This document shows positions 1 through 11,000 of a stretch of 64,000 bases of DNA, piece by piece. The stretch covers positions 2,544,001 to 2,608,000 of the forward strand of contig NC_079876.1 of the NCBI RefSeq assembly GCF_029227915.1, given 5' to 3'. Every line of letters begins with the position of its first letter. Within the stretch, counting starts at the first letter, position 1. Below the pieces are notes generated by a model, which worked only from the letters and a program-made list of their open reading frames with translations, was not told the DNA's origin and made no database searches. The DNA is from Hydractinia symbiolongicarpus. Taxonomy: Eukaryota; Cnidaria; Hydrozoa; Anthoathecata; Hydractiniidae. The translations under genes were made by a program, and so were the position numbers.

Positions 1-2324
1 AAGTTTAATCGCCGGCAAACGAAAACCCGCCATTTCCCGTAAACCCCGGACTCGGCCTGTATAGTCAAAAGTATACAAAGACAGTACCCAGGGAGTAAAC
101 TCATTTTCCGAACGATTTTTTAAATTATTTTTTCACCACTACAACGCAAGAGACTTGTAGTTTTCAAAATTGTTTTCATTTTTGATGAGACGCTGAATAA
201 AAGAAGTTTATTTGCACTCAAACGAAAATCCGCGATTTCCCGTAAATCCCGGACTCGGCCCGTATAGTCCAAAGTATACAAGGAAAGTACCCAGGGAGTA
301 AACTCATTTTTCGAACGATTTTTTAAATTATTTTTTCACCATTAAAACGCATGAGACTTGTAGTTTTCAATAATGTTTTCATATTTGATGAGACGCTTAA
401 TGAAAGAGGTTTAATCGCCGGCAAACGAAATCCCTGCGATTTCCCGTAAATCCCGGGCTTGGCCCGTATAGTCGAATGTATACAAAGAAAGTACCTAGGG
501 AGTAAACTCATTTCCCGAACGATTTTTTAATTTTTTTTTTCACCACTAAAACGCATGAGACTTGTAGTTTTTAAAAATGTTTTCATTTTTGATGAGACGC
601 TGAATTAAAGAAGTTTAATCGCCGGCAATCGAAAACCCGCGATTTCCCGTAAATCCCAGACTCGGCCCGTATAGTAAAGAAAGTACCCGGGATGTAAACT
701 CATTTCCCGAACGATTTTTTAAATTATTATTTCACCACTAAAACCCATGAGACTTATAGTTTTTAAAAATGTTTTCATTTTTGATGAGACGCTGAAAAAA
801 AGAAGTTAAATCGCCGGCAAACGAAAACCCGCCATTTCCCGTAAACCCATGACTGGGCCCGTATAGTCAAAAGTATACAAAAAAATTACCCAGGGAGTAA
901 ACTCATTTTCCGAACGATTTTTTAAATTATTTTTTCACCACTACAACGCATGAGACTTGTAGTTTTTAAAAATGTTTTCATTTTTGATGAGACGCTGAAT
1001 AAAAGAAGTTTAATCGCTGGCAAACGAAAACCCGCCATTTCCCGTAAACCCCGGACTCGGCCCGTATAGTCAAAAGTATACAAAGAAAGTACCCAGGGAG
1101 TAAACTCATTTTCCGAACGATTTTTTAAATTATTTTTTCACCACTACAACGCATGAGACTTGTAGTTTTCAAAAATGTTTTCATTTTTGATGAGACGCTG
1201 AATAAAAGAAGTTTATTCGCACTCAAACGAAAATCCGCGATTTCCCGTAAATCCCGGACTCGGCCCGTATAGTCCAAAGTATACAAAGAAAGTACCCAGG
1301 GAGTAAACTCATTTTCCGAACGATTTTTTAAATTATTTTTTTACCACTAAAACACATGAGACTTGTAGTTTTTAAAAATGTTTTCATTTTTGATGAGACG
1401 CTGAATAAAAGAAGTTTAATCGCCGTCAAACAAAAACCCGCCATTTCCCGTAAACCCCGGACTCGGCCCGTATAGTCAAAAGTATACAAAGAAAGTACCC
1501 AGGGAGTAAACTCATTTTCCGAACGATTTTTTAAATTATTTTTTCACCACTACAACGCATGAGACTTGTAGTTTTCAAAAATATTTTCATTTTTGATGAG
1601 ACGCTGAATAAAAGAGGTTTATTCGCACTCAAACGAAAATCCGCGATTTCCCGTAAATCCCGGACTCGGCCCGTATAGTCCAAAGTATACAAAGAAAGTA
1701 CCCAGGGAGTAAACTCATTTTCCGAACGATTTTTTAAATTATTTTTTCACCACTAAAACGCATGAGACTTGTAGTTTTCAAAAATGTTTTCATTTTTGAT
1801 GAGACGCTGAATAAAAGGAGTTTAATCGCCGGCAAACGAAAACCTGCGATTTCCCGTAAATCCCGGACTCGGCCCGTATAGTCAAAAGTATACAAAGAAA
1901 GTACCGAGGGAGTAAACTCATTTCCCAAACGATTTTTTAAATTATTAATTCACCACTAAAGCCCATGAGACTTGTAGTTTTTAAAAATGTTTTCATTTTT
2001 GATGAGACGCTGAATAAAAGAAGTTTAATCGCCGGCAAACGAAAACCCGCGATTTCCCGTAAATCCCGGACTCAGCCCGTATAGTCAAAAGTATAAAAGG
2101 AAAGTACCCAGTGAGTAAACTCATTTCCCCAACGAATTTTTAAATTATTTTTTCACCACTAAAACGCATGAGACTTATAGTTTTTAAAAATGTTTTCATT
2201 TTTGATGAGACGCTGAAAAAAAGAAGTTAAATCGCCGGCAAACGAAAACCCGCCATTTCCCGTAAACCCATGACTCGGCCCGTATAGTCAAAAGTATACA
2301 AAGAAATTACCCAGGGAGTAAACT
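1..2324 (-). repeat. Left block, outer segment, mixed monomer families
   Basis: About 11.5 monomers with no clear long HOR. Families with CGCACTCAAACG (from 211, 1207 and 1622) alternate irregularly with CGCCGGCAAACG families. One monomer around 671-690 is shortened: GTATAGT runs straight into AAAGAAAGTACCC, so about 11 bp including the usual GTATAC are missing. The monomer at 1734-1928 is nearly the same as the one at 4170-4364. Nothing but repeat is seen here. Confidence 0.9.
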
Positions 2325-3960
2325 CATTTTCCGAACGATCTTTTAAATTATTTTTTCACCACTACAACGCATGAGACTTGTAGTTTTCAAAAATATTTTC
2401 ATTTTTGATGAGACGCTGAATAAAAGAGGTTTATTCGCACTCAAACGAAAATCCGCGATTTCCCGTAAATCCCGGACTTGGCCCGTATAGTCCAAAGTAT
2501 ACAAAGAAAGTACCCAGGGAGTAAACTCATTTTCCGAACGATTTTTTAAATTATTAATTCACCACTAAAGCCCATGAGACTTGTAGTTTTTAAAAATGTT
2601 TTCATTTTTGATGAGACGCTGAATAAAAGAAGTTTAATCGCCGGCAAACGAAAACCCGCGATTTCCCGTAAATCCCGGACTCAGCCCGTATAGTCAAAAG
2701 TATAAAAGGAAAGTACCCAGTGAGTAAACTCATTTCCCCAACGAATTTTTAAATTATTTTTTCACCACTAAAACGCATGAGACTTATAGTTTTTAAAAAT
2801 GTTTTCATTTTTGATGAGACGCTAAAAAAAAGAAGTTAAATCGCCGGCAAACGAAAACCCGCCATTTCCCGTAAACCCATGACTCGGCCCGTATAGTCAA
2901 AAGTATACAAAGAAATTACCCAGGGAGTAAACTCATTTTCCGAACGATCTTTTAAATTATTTTTTCACCACTACAACGCATGAGACTTGTAGTTTTTAAA
3001 AATGTTTTTATTTTTGATGAGACGCTGAATGAAAGAAGTTTAATCGCCGGCAAACGAAAACCCGCCATTTCCCGTAAACCCCGGACTCGGCCCGTGTAGT
3101 CAAAAGTATACAAAGAAAGTACCCAGGGAGTAAACTCATTTTCCGAACGATCTTTTAAATTATTTTTTCACCACTACAACGCATGAGACTTGTAGTTTTC
3201 AAAAATATTTTCATTTTTGATGAGACGCTGAATAAAAGAGGTTTATTCGCACTCAAACGAAAATCCGCGATTTCCCGTAAATCCCGGACTTGGCCCGTAT
3301 AGTCCAAAGTATACAAAGAAAGTACCCAGGGAGTAAACTCATTTTCCGAACGATTTTTTAAATTATTAATTCACCACTAAAGCCCATGAGACTTGTAGTT
3401 TTTAAAAATGTTTTCATTTTTGATGAGACGCTGAATAAAAGAAGTTTAATCGCCGGCAAACGAAAACCCGCGATTTCCCGTAAATCCCGGACTCAGCCCG
3501 TATAGTCAAAAGTATAAAAGGAAAGTACCCAGTGAGTAAACTCATTTCCCCAACGAATTTTTAAATTACTTTTTCACCACTAAAACGCATGAGACTTATA
3601 GTTTTTAAAAATGTTTTCATTTTTGATGAGACGCTAAAAAAAAGAAGTTAAATCGCCGGCAAACGAAAACCCGCCATTTCCCGTAAACCCATGACTCGGC
3701 CCGTATAGTCAAAAGTATACAAAGAAATTACCCAGGGAGTAAACTCATTTTCCGAACGATCTTTTAAATTATTTTTTCACCACTACAACGCATGAGACTT
3801 GTAGTTTTTAAAAATGTTTTTATTTTTGATGAGACGCTGAATGAAAGAAGTTTAATCGCCGGCAAACGAAAACCCGCCATTTCCCGTAAACCCCGGACTC
3901 GGCCCGTGTAGTCAAAAGTATACAAAGAAAGTACCCAGGGAGTAAACTCATTTTCCGAAC
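2325..3960 (-). repeat. Tandem 4-monomer duplication (812 bp x 2) in left block
   Basis: Two consecutive copies of a 4-mer, 2325-3137 and 3137-3960. Rare variants recur exactly 812 bp apart: TTATTAATTC at 2551 and 3363, GTATAAAAGG at 2700 and 3512, the CGCTAAAAAAAAG tract near 2820 and 3632, and GTTTTTATTTTTG near 3004 and 3816. A partial earlier copy lies 609 bp upstream (TTATTAATT at 1942, GTATAAAAGG at 2091), so a 3-mer and a 4-mer spacing coexist. This fits unequal exchange between sister arrays. The copy edges are set by where matching stops and are good to about 20 bp. Confidence 0.88.
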
Positions 3961-6900
3961 GATTTTTTAAATTATTTTTTCACCACTACAACGCATGAGA
4001 CTTGTAGTTTTCAAAAATGTTTTCATTTTTTAAGAGACGCTGAATAAAAGAAGTTTATTCGCACTCAAACGAAAATCCGCGATTTCCCGTAAATCCCGGA
4101 CTCGGCCCGTATAGTCCAAAGTATACAAAGAAAGTACCGAGGGAGTAAACTCATTTTCCGAACGATTTTTTAAATTATTTTTTCACCACTAAAACGCATG
4201 AGACTTGTAGTTTTCAAAAATGTTTTCATTTTTGATGAGACGCTGAATAAAAGGAGTTTAATCGCCGGCAAACGAAAACCTGCGATTTCCCGTAAATCCC
4301 GGACTCGGCCCGTATAGTCAAAAGTATACAAAGAAAGTACCGAGGGAGTAAACTCATTTCCCAAACGATTTTTTAAATTATTATTTCACCACTAAAACCC
4401 ATGAGACTTGTAGTTTTTAAAAATGTTTTCATTTTTGATGAGACGCTGAATAAAAGAAGTTTAATCGCCGGCAAACGAAAACCCGCCATTTCCCGTAAAC
4501 CCATGACTCGGCCCGTATAGTCAAAAGTATACAAAGAAATTACCCAGGGAGTAAACTCATTTTCCGAACGATTTTTTAAATTATTTTTTCACCACTACAA
4601 CGCATGAGACTTGTAGTTTTTAAAAATGTTTTCATTTTTGATGAGACGCTGAATAAAAGAAGTTTAATCGCCGGCAAACGAAAACCCGCCATTTCCCGTA
4701 AACCCCGGACTCGGCCCGTATAGTCAAAAGTATACAAAGAAAGTACCCAGGGAGTAAACTCATTTTCCGAACGATTTTTTAAATTATTTTTTCACCACTA
4801 CAACGCATGAGACTTGTAGTTCTCAAAAATGTTTTCATTTTTGATGAGACGCTGAAAAAAAGAAGTTTATTCGCACTCAAACGAAAATCCGCGATTTCCC
4901 GTAAATCCCGGACTCGGGCCGTATAGTCCAAAGTATACAAAGAAAGTACCCAGGGTGTAAACTCATTTTCCGAACGATTTTTTAAATTATTTTTTGACCA
5001 CTAAAACGCATGAGACTTGTAGTTATCAAAAATGTTTTCATATTTGATGAGACGCTTAATGAAAGAGGTTTAATCGCCGGCAAACGAAATCCCGCGATTT
5101 CCCGTAAATCCCGGGCTTGGCCCGTATAGTCAAAAGTATACAAAGAAATTACCGAGGGAGTAAACTCATTTCCCAAACGATTTTTTAAATTATTATTTCA
5201 CCACTAAAGCCCATGAGACTTGTAGTTTTCAAAAATGTTTTCATTTTTGATGAGACGCTTAATGAAAGAGGTTTAATCGCCGGCAAACGAAAACCCGCGA
5301 TTTCCCGTAAATCCCGGACTCGGCCCGTATAGTCAAAAGTATACAAAGAAAGTACCCAGGGAGTAAACTCATTTTCCGAACGATTTTTTAAATTATTTTT
5401 TCACCACTAAAACGCATGAGACTTGTAGTTTTTAAAAATGTTTTCATTTTTGATGAGACGCTGAAAAAAAGAAGTTAAATCACCGGCAAACGAAAACCCG
5501 CCAATTCCCGTAAACCCATGACTCGGCCCGTATAGTCAAAAGTATACAAAGAAATTACCCAGGGAGTAAACTCATTTTCCGAACGATTTTTAAATTATTT
5601 TTTCACCACTACAACGCATGAGACTTGTAGTTTTTAAAAATGTTTTCATTTTTTAAGAGACGCTGAATAAAAGAAGTTTATTCGCACTCAAACGAAAATC
5701 CGCGATTTCCCGTAAATCCCGGACTCGGCCCGTATAGTCCAAAGTATACAAAGAAAGTACCCAGGGAGTAAACTCATTTTCCGAACGATTTTTTAAATTA
5801 TTTTTTCACCACTAAAACGCATGAGACTTGTAGTTTTCAAAAATGTTTTCATATTTGATGAGACTCTTAATGAAAGCGGTTTAATCGCCGGCAAACGAAA
5901 TCCCGCGATTTCCCGTAAATCCCTGGCTTGGCCCGTATAGTCGAATGTATACAAAGAAAGTACCTAGGGAGTAAACTCATTTCCCGAACGATTTTTTAAA
6001 TTATTTTTTCACCACTAAAACGCATGAGACTAGTAGTTTTCAAAAATGTTTTCATTATTGATGAGACGCTGAATAAAAGAAGTTTAATCGCCGGCAAACG
6101 AAAACCTGTGATTTCCCGTAAATCCCGGACTCGGCCCGTATAGTCAAAAGTATACAAAGAAAGTACCCAGGGAGTAAACTCATTTCCCGAACGATTTTTT
6201 AAATTACTTTTTCACCACTAAAACGCATGAGACTTGTAGTTTTTAAAAATGTTTTCATTTTTGATGAGACGCTGAATAAAAGAAGTTTAATCGCCGGCAA
6301 ACGAAACCTGCGATTTCCTGTAAATCCTGGACTCGGCCCGTATAGTCAAAAGTATACAAAGAAAGTACCCAGGAAGTAAACTCATTTCCCAAACGATTTT
6401 TTAAATTATTATTTCACCACTAAAGCCCATGAGACTTGTAGTTTTTAAAAATGTTTTCATTTTTGATGAGACGCTGAATAAAAGAAGTTTAATCGCCGGC
6501 AAACGAAAACCCGCAATTTCCCGTAAATCCCGGTCTCGGCCCGTATAGTCAAAAGTATACAAGGAAAGTACCCAGTGAGTAAACTCTTTTCCCTAACGAA
6601 TTTTTAAATTATTTTTTCACCACTAAAACGCATGAGACTTGTAGTTTTCAAAAATGTTTGCATTTTAGATGAGACGCTGAATAAAAGAAGTTTCATCGCC
6701 GGCAAACGAAAACCTGCGATTTCCCGTAAATCCCGGACTCGGCCCGTATAGTCAAAAGTACACAAAGAGAGTACCCAGGGTGTAAACGCATTTCCCGAAC
6801 GATTTTTTAAATTATTTTTTCACCACTAAAACGCATGAGACTTGTAGTTTTCAGAAATGTTTTCATTTTTGATGAGACGCTTAATGAAAGTGGTTTAATC

Positions 6901-6979
6901 GCCGGTAAACGAAAACCCGCGATTTCCCGTAAATCCCGGGCTTGGCCCGTATAGTCGAATGTATACAAAGAAAGTACCC
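3961..6979 (-). repeat. Left block, inner segment up to the inversion
   Basis: About 15 monomers of mixed family. Monomers with the TTTTTAAGAGACGC variant occur near 4030 and 5650. Monomers with the CCGTATAGTCGAATG variant occur near 5940 and 6950. Divergence between neighbours is higher than in the right block. The last monomer is cut short at 6979, where orientation reverses. No insertion or gene is visible. Confidence 0.9.
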
Positions 6980-7012
6980 TGAGTTTACTCCCTGGGTACT
7001 TTCTTTGTATAC
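6961..7012. repeat. Array orientation switch with 19-bp perfect palindromic arms
   Basis: At 6961-6979 the reverse-oriented array reads GTATACAAAGAAAGTACCC. At 6994-7012 its exact reverse complement GGGTACTTTCTTTGTATAC follows. The 14-nt spacer TGAGTTTACTCCCT at 6980-6993 belongs to the forward orientation, so the left-hand monomer is truncated right after GTACCC and a forward monomer begins there. Beyond the arms the inverted homology continues with mismatches, because both sides are the same satellite: left CGAATGTATAC against right GTATACTTTTG. No foreign DNA marks the junction. This is a head-to-head boundary created by an inversion or by strand switching during repair. A 74-codon reading frame at 6942-7166 crosses it by chance. 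Confidence 0.96.
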
Positions 7013-8040
7013 TTTTGACTATACGGGCCGAGTCCGGGATTTACGGGAAATCGCAGGTTTTCGTTTGCCGGCGATTAAACTGCTTTTATTCAGCGTCTCA
7101 TCAAAAATGAAAACATTTTTGAAAACTACAAGTCTCATGCGTTTTAGTGGTGAAAAAATAATTTAAAAAATCGTTCGGGAAATGAGTTTACTCCCTGGGT
7201 ACTTTCTTTGTATACTTTTGACTATACGGGCCAAGCAGGGATTTACGGGAAATTGCGGGTTTTCGTTTGCCGGCGATTAAACTTCTTTTATTCAGCGTTT
7301 CATCAAAAATGAAAAATTTTTAAAAACTACAAGTCTTATGCGTTTTAGTGGTGAAAAAATAATTTAAAAAATCGTTCGGGAAATGAGTTTACTCCCTGGG
7401 TACTTTCTTTGTATACTTTTGACTATATGGGTCGAGTCCGGGGTTTACGGGAAATGGCGGGTTTTCGTTTGCCGTCGATTAAACTTCTTTTATTCAGCGT
7501 CTCATCAAAAATGAAAACATTTTTCAAAACTACAAGTCTTATGCGTTTTAGAGGTGAAAAAATAATTTAAAAAATCGTTCTGGAAATGAGTTTACTCACA
7601 GGGTACTTTCTTTGTATACATTCGACTATACGGGCCAAGCCCGGGATTTACGGGAAATCGCGGGTTTTGGTTTTCCAGCGATTAAACCTCTTTCATTAAG
7701 CGTCTCATCAAAAATGAAAACATTTTTGAAAACTACAAGTCTCATGCGTTTTAGTGGTAAAGAAAATAATATAAAAAATCGTTCGGGAAATGAGTTTACT
7801 CCCTGGGTAATTTATTTGTATACTTTTGAATATACAGGTCGAGTCCGGGGTTTACGGGAAATGGCGGGTTTTCGTTTGCCGTCGATAAAACTTCTTTTAT
7901 TCAGCGTCTCATCAAAAATGAAAACTATTTTGAAAACTACAAGTCTCATGCGTTTTAGTGGTGAAAGAAAAATTTTAAAAATCGTTCGGGAAATGAGTTT
8001 ACTTTCTGGGTACTTTCTTTGAATACTTTTGACTATACGG
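6980..8040 (+). repeat. Irregular monomers next to the inversion
   Basis: About five monomers with more private changes than those further right. Examples are a shortened CCAAGCAGGGATTTACGG at about 7231, ATGAAAAATTTTTAAAAAC with a lost C near 7308, GGTTTTGGTTTTCCAGCG near 7670, and GGTAATTTATTTGTATAC near 7806. Families are mixed with no HOR. Higher divergence near a structural boundary fits reduced homogenisation there. Confidence 0.85.
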
Positions 8041-11000
8041 GCCGAGTCCGGGATTTACGGGAAATCGCGGATTTTCGTTTGCCGGCGATTAAACTTCTTT
8101 TATTCAGCATCCCATCAAATATGAAAATATTTTTGAAAACTACAAGTCTCATGCGTTGTAGTGGTGAAAAAATAATTTAAAAAATCGTTCGGAAAATGAG
8201 TTTATTCCCTGGCTACTTTCTTTGTATACTTTTGACTATACGGGCCGAGTCCGGGGTTTACGGGAAATGGCGGGTTTTCGTTTGCCGGCGATTAAACCTC
8301 TTTCATTAAGCGTCTCATCAAAAATGAAAACATTTTTGAAAACTACAAGTCTCATGCGTTTTAGTGGTGAAAGAAAAATTTAAAAAATCGTTCGGGAAAT
8401 GAGTTTACTTCCTGGGTACTTTCTTTGTATACTTTTGACTATACGGGCCGAGTCCGGGATTTACGGGAAATCGCGGATTTTCGTTTGCCGGCGATTAAAC
8501 TTCTTTTATTCAGCATCCCATCAAATATGAAAATATTTTTGAAAACTACAAGTCTCATGCGTTTAGTGGTAAAGAAAATAATATAAAAAATCGTTCGGGA
8601 AATGAGTTTACTCCCTGGGTACTTTCTTTGTATTCTTTTGACTATACGGGTCGAGTCCGGGATTTACGGGAAATCGCGGGTTTTCGTTTGCTGGCGATTA
8701 AACCACTTTCATTAAGCGTCTCATCAAAAATGAAAACATTTCTGAAAACTACAAGTCTCATGCGTTTTAGTGGTGAAAAAATAATTTAAAAAATCGTTCG
8801 GGAAATGAGTTTACTCACAGGGTACTTTCTTTGTATACTTTTGACTATACGGGCCGAGTCCGGGATTTACGGGAAATCGCGGATTTTCGTTTGCCGGCGA
8901 TTAAACTTCTTTTATTCAGCGTCCCATCAAATATGAAAATATTTTTGAAAACTACAAGTCTCATGCGTTTAGTGGTAAAGAAAATAATATAAAAAATCGT
9001 TCGGGAAATGAGTTTACTCCCTGGGTACTTTCTTTGTATACTTTTGACTATACGGGTCGAGTCCGGGGTTTACGGGAAATGGCGGGTTTTCGTTTGCCGT
9101 CAATTAAACTTCTTTTATTCAGCGTCTCATCAAAAATTAAAACATTTTTAAAAACTACAAGTCTCATGCGTTTTAGTGGTGAAAAGATAATTTAAAAAAT
9201 CGTTTTGGAAATGAGTTTACTCACAGGGTACTTTCTTTGTATACATTCGACTATACGGGCCAAGCCCGGGATTTACGGGAAATCGCGGGTTTTCGTTTGC
9301 TGGCGATTAAACCTCTTTCATTCAGCGTCTCATCAAAAATGAAAACTATTTTGAAAACTAGAAGTCTCATGCGTTTTAGTGGTGAAAGAAAAATTTAAAA
9401 AATCGTTCGGGAAATGAGTTTACTTCCTGGGTACTTTCTTGTATACTTTTGACTATACGGGCCGAGTCCGGGATTTACGGGAAATCGCGGATTTTCGTTT
9501 GCCGGCGATTAAACTTCTTTTATTCAGCATCCCATCAAATATGAAAATATTTTTGAAAACTACAAGTCTCATGCGTTTAGTGGTAAAGAAAATAATATAA
9601 AAAATCGTTCGGGAAATGAGTTTACTCCCTGGGTACTTTCTTTTTATTCTTTTGACTATACGGGTCGAGTCCGGGATTTACGAGAAATCGCGGGTTTTCG
9701 TTTGCTGGCGATTAAACCACTTTCATTAAGCGTCTCATCAAAAATGAAAACATTTCTGAAAACTACAAGTCTCATGCGTTTTAGTGGTAAAAAAATAATT
9801 TAAAAAATCGTTCGGGAAATGAGTTTACTCACAGGGTACTTTCTTTTTATACTTTTGACTATACGGGCCGAGTCCGGGATTTACGGGAAATCGCGGATTT
9901 TTGTTTGCCGGCGATTAAACTTCTTTTATTCAGCATCCCATCAAATATGAAAATATTTTTGAAAACTACAAGTCTCATGCGTTTAGTGGTAAAGAAAATA
10001 ATATAAAAAATCGTTCGGGAAATGAGTTTATTCCCTGGGTACTTTCTTTGTATTCTTTTCACTATACGGGTTGAGTCCGGGATTTACGGGAAATCGCGGG
10101 TTTTCGTTTGCTGGCGATTAAACCACTTTCATTAAGCGTCTCATCAAAAATGAAAACATTTCTGAAAACTACAAGTCTCATGCGTTTTAGTGGTGAAAAA
10201 ATAATTTAAAAAATCGTTCGGGAAATGAGTTTACTCACAGGGTACTTTCTTTGTATACTTTTGACTATACGGGCCGAGTCCGGGATTTACGGGAAATCGC
10301 GGATTTTCGTTTGCCGGCGATTAAACTTCTTTTATTCAGCGTCCCATCAAATATGAAAATATTTTTGAAAACTACAAGTCTCATGCGTTTAGTGGTAAAG
10401 AAAATAATATAAAAAATCGTTCGGGAAATGAGTTTACTCCCTGGGTACTTTCTTTGTATACTTTTGACTATACGGGTCGAGTCCGGGGTTTACGGGAAAT
10501 GGCGAGTTTTCGTTTGCCGTCAATTAAACTTCTTTTATTCAGCGTCTCATCAAGAATGAAAACATTTTTAAAAACTACAAGTCTCATGCGTTTTAGTGGT
10601 AAAAAAATAATTTAAAAAATCCTTCGGGAAATGAGTTTACTCACAGGGTACTTTCTTTTTATACTTTTGACTATACGGGCCGAGTCCGGGATTTACGGGA
10701 AATCGCGGATTTTTGTTTGCCGGCGATTAAACTTCTTTTATTCAGCATCCCATCAAATATGAAAATATTTTTGAAAACTACAAGTCTCATGCGTTTAGTG
10801 GTAAAGAAAATAATATAAAAAATCGTTCGGGAAATGAGTTTACTCCCTGGGTACTTTCTTTGTATTCTTTTGACTATACGGGTTGAGTCCGGGATTTACG
10901 GGAAATCGCGGGTTTTCGTTTGCTGGCGATTAAACCACTTTCATTAAGCGTCTCATCAAAAATGATAACATTTCTGAAAACTACAAGTCTCATGCGTTTT

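Larger units (their letters stand above)
1..6979 (-). repeat. Satellite array, left block, reverse orientation (~34 monomers of ~203 bp)
   Basis: Uninterrupted head-to-tail copies of the 203-bp monomer, reading as the reverse complement of the block to the right: the motif order on the + strand is CTCATTT, CCGAACGATTTTTT, CACCACTA, CATGAGACTTGTAG, GAGACGCTGAAT, CCCGTATAGT. The first base lies inside a monomer, so the array continues to the left. Equivalent positions recur at multiples of 203 bp, for example 1734 and 4170 (2436 = 12 x 203) and 4170 and 4982 (812 = 4 x 203). Several families are intermixed (GTATAGTCCAAAG, GTATAGTCAAAAG and GTATAGTCGAATG types) with more scattered single-base differences than in the right block. 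No gene, transposon or unique insertion is visible. The identity as a satellite is seen directly; a centromeric or pericentromeric location is inferred. Confidence 0.97.

Noticed and set aside
6942-7166. A 74-codon frame across the inversion junction as a novel fusion gene
   Set aside because: It is formed by joining two opposite-strand satellite frames at the junction; both halves are ordinary repeat sequence.
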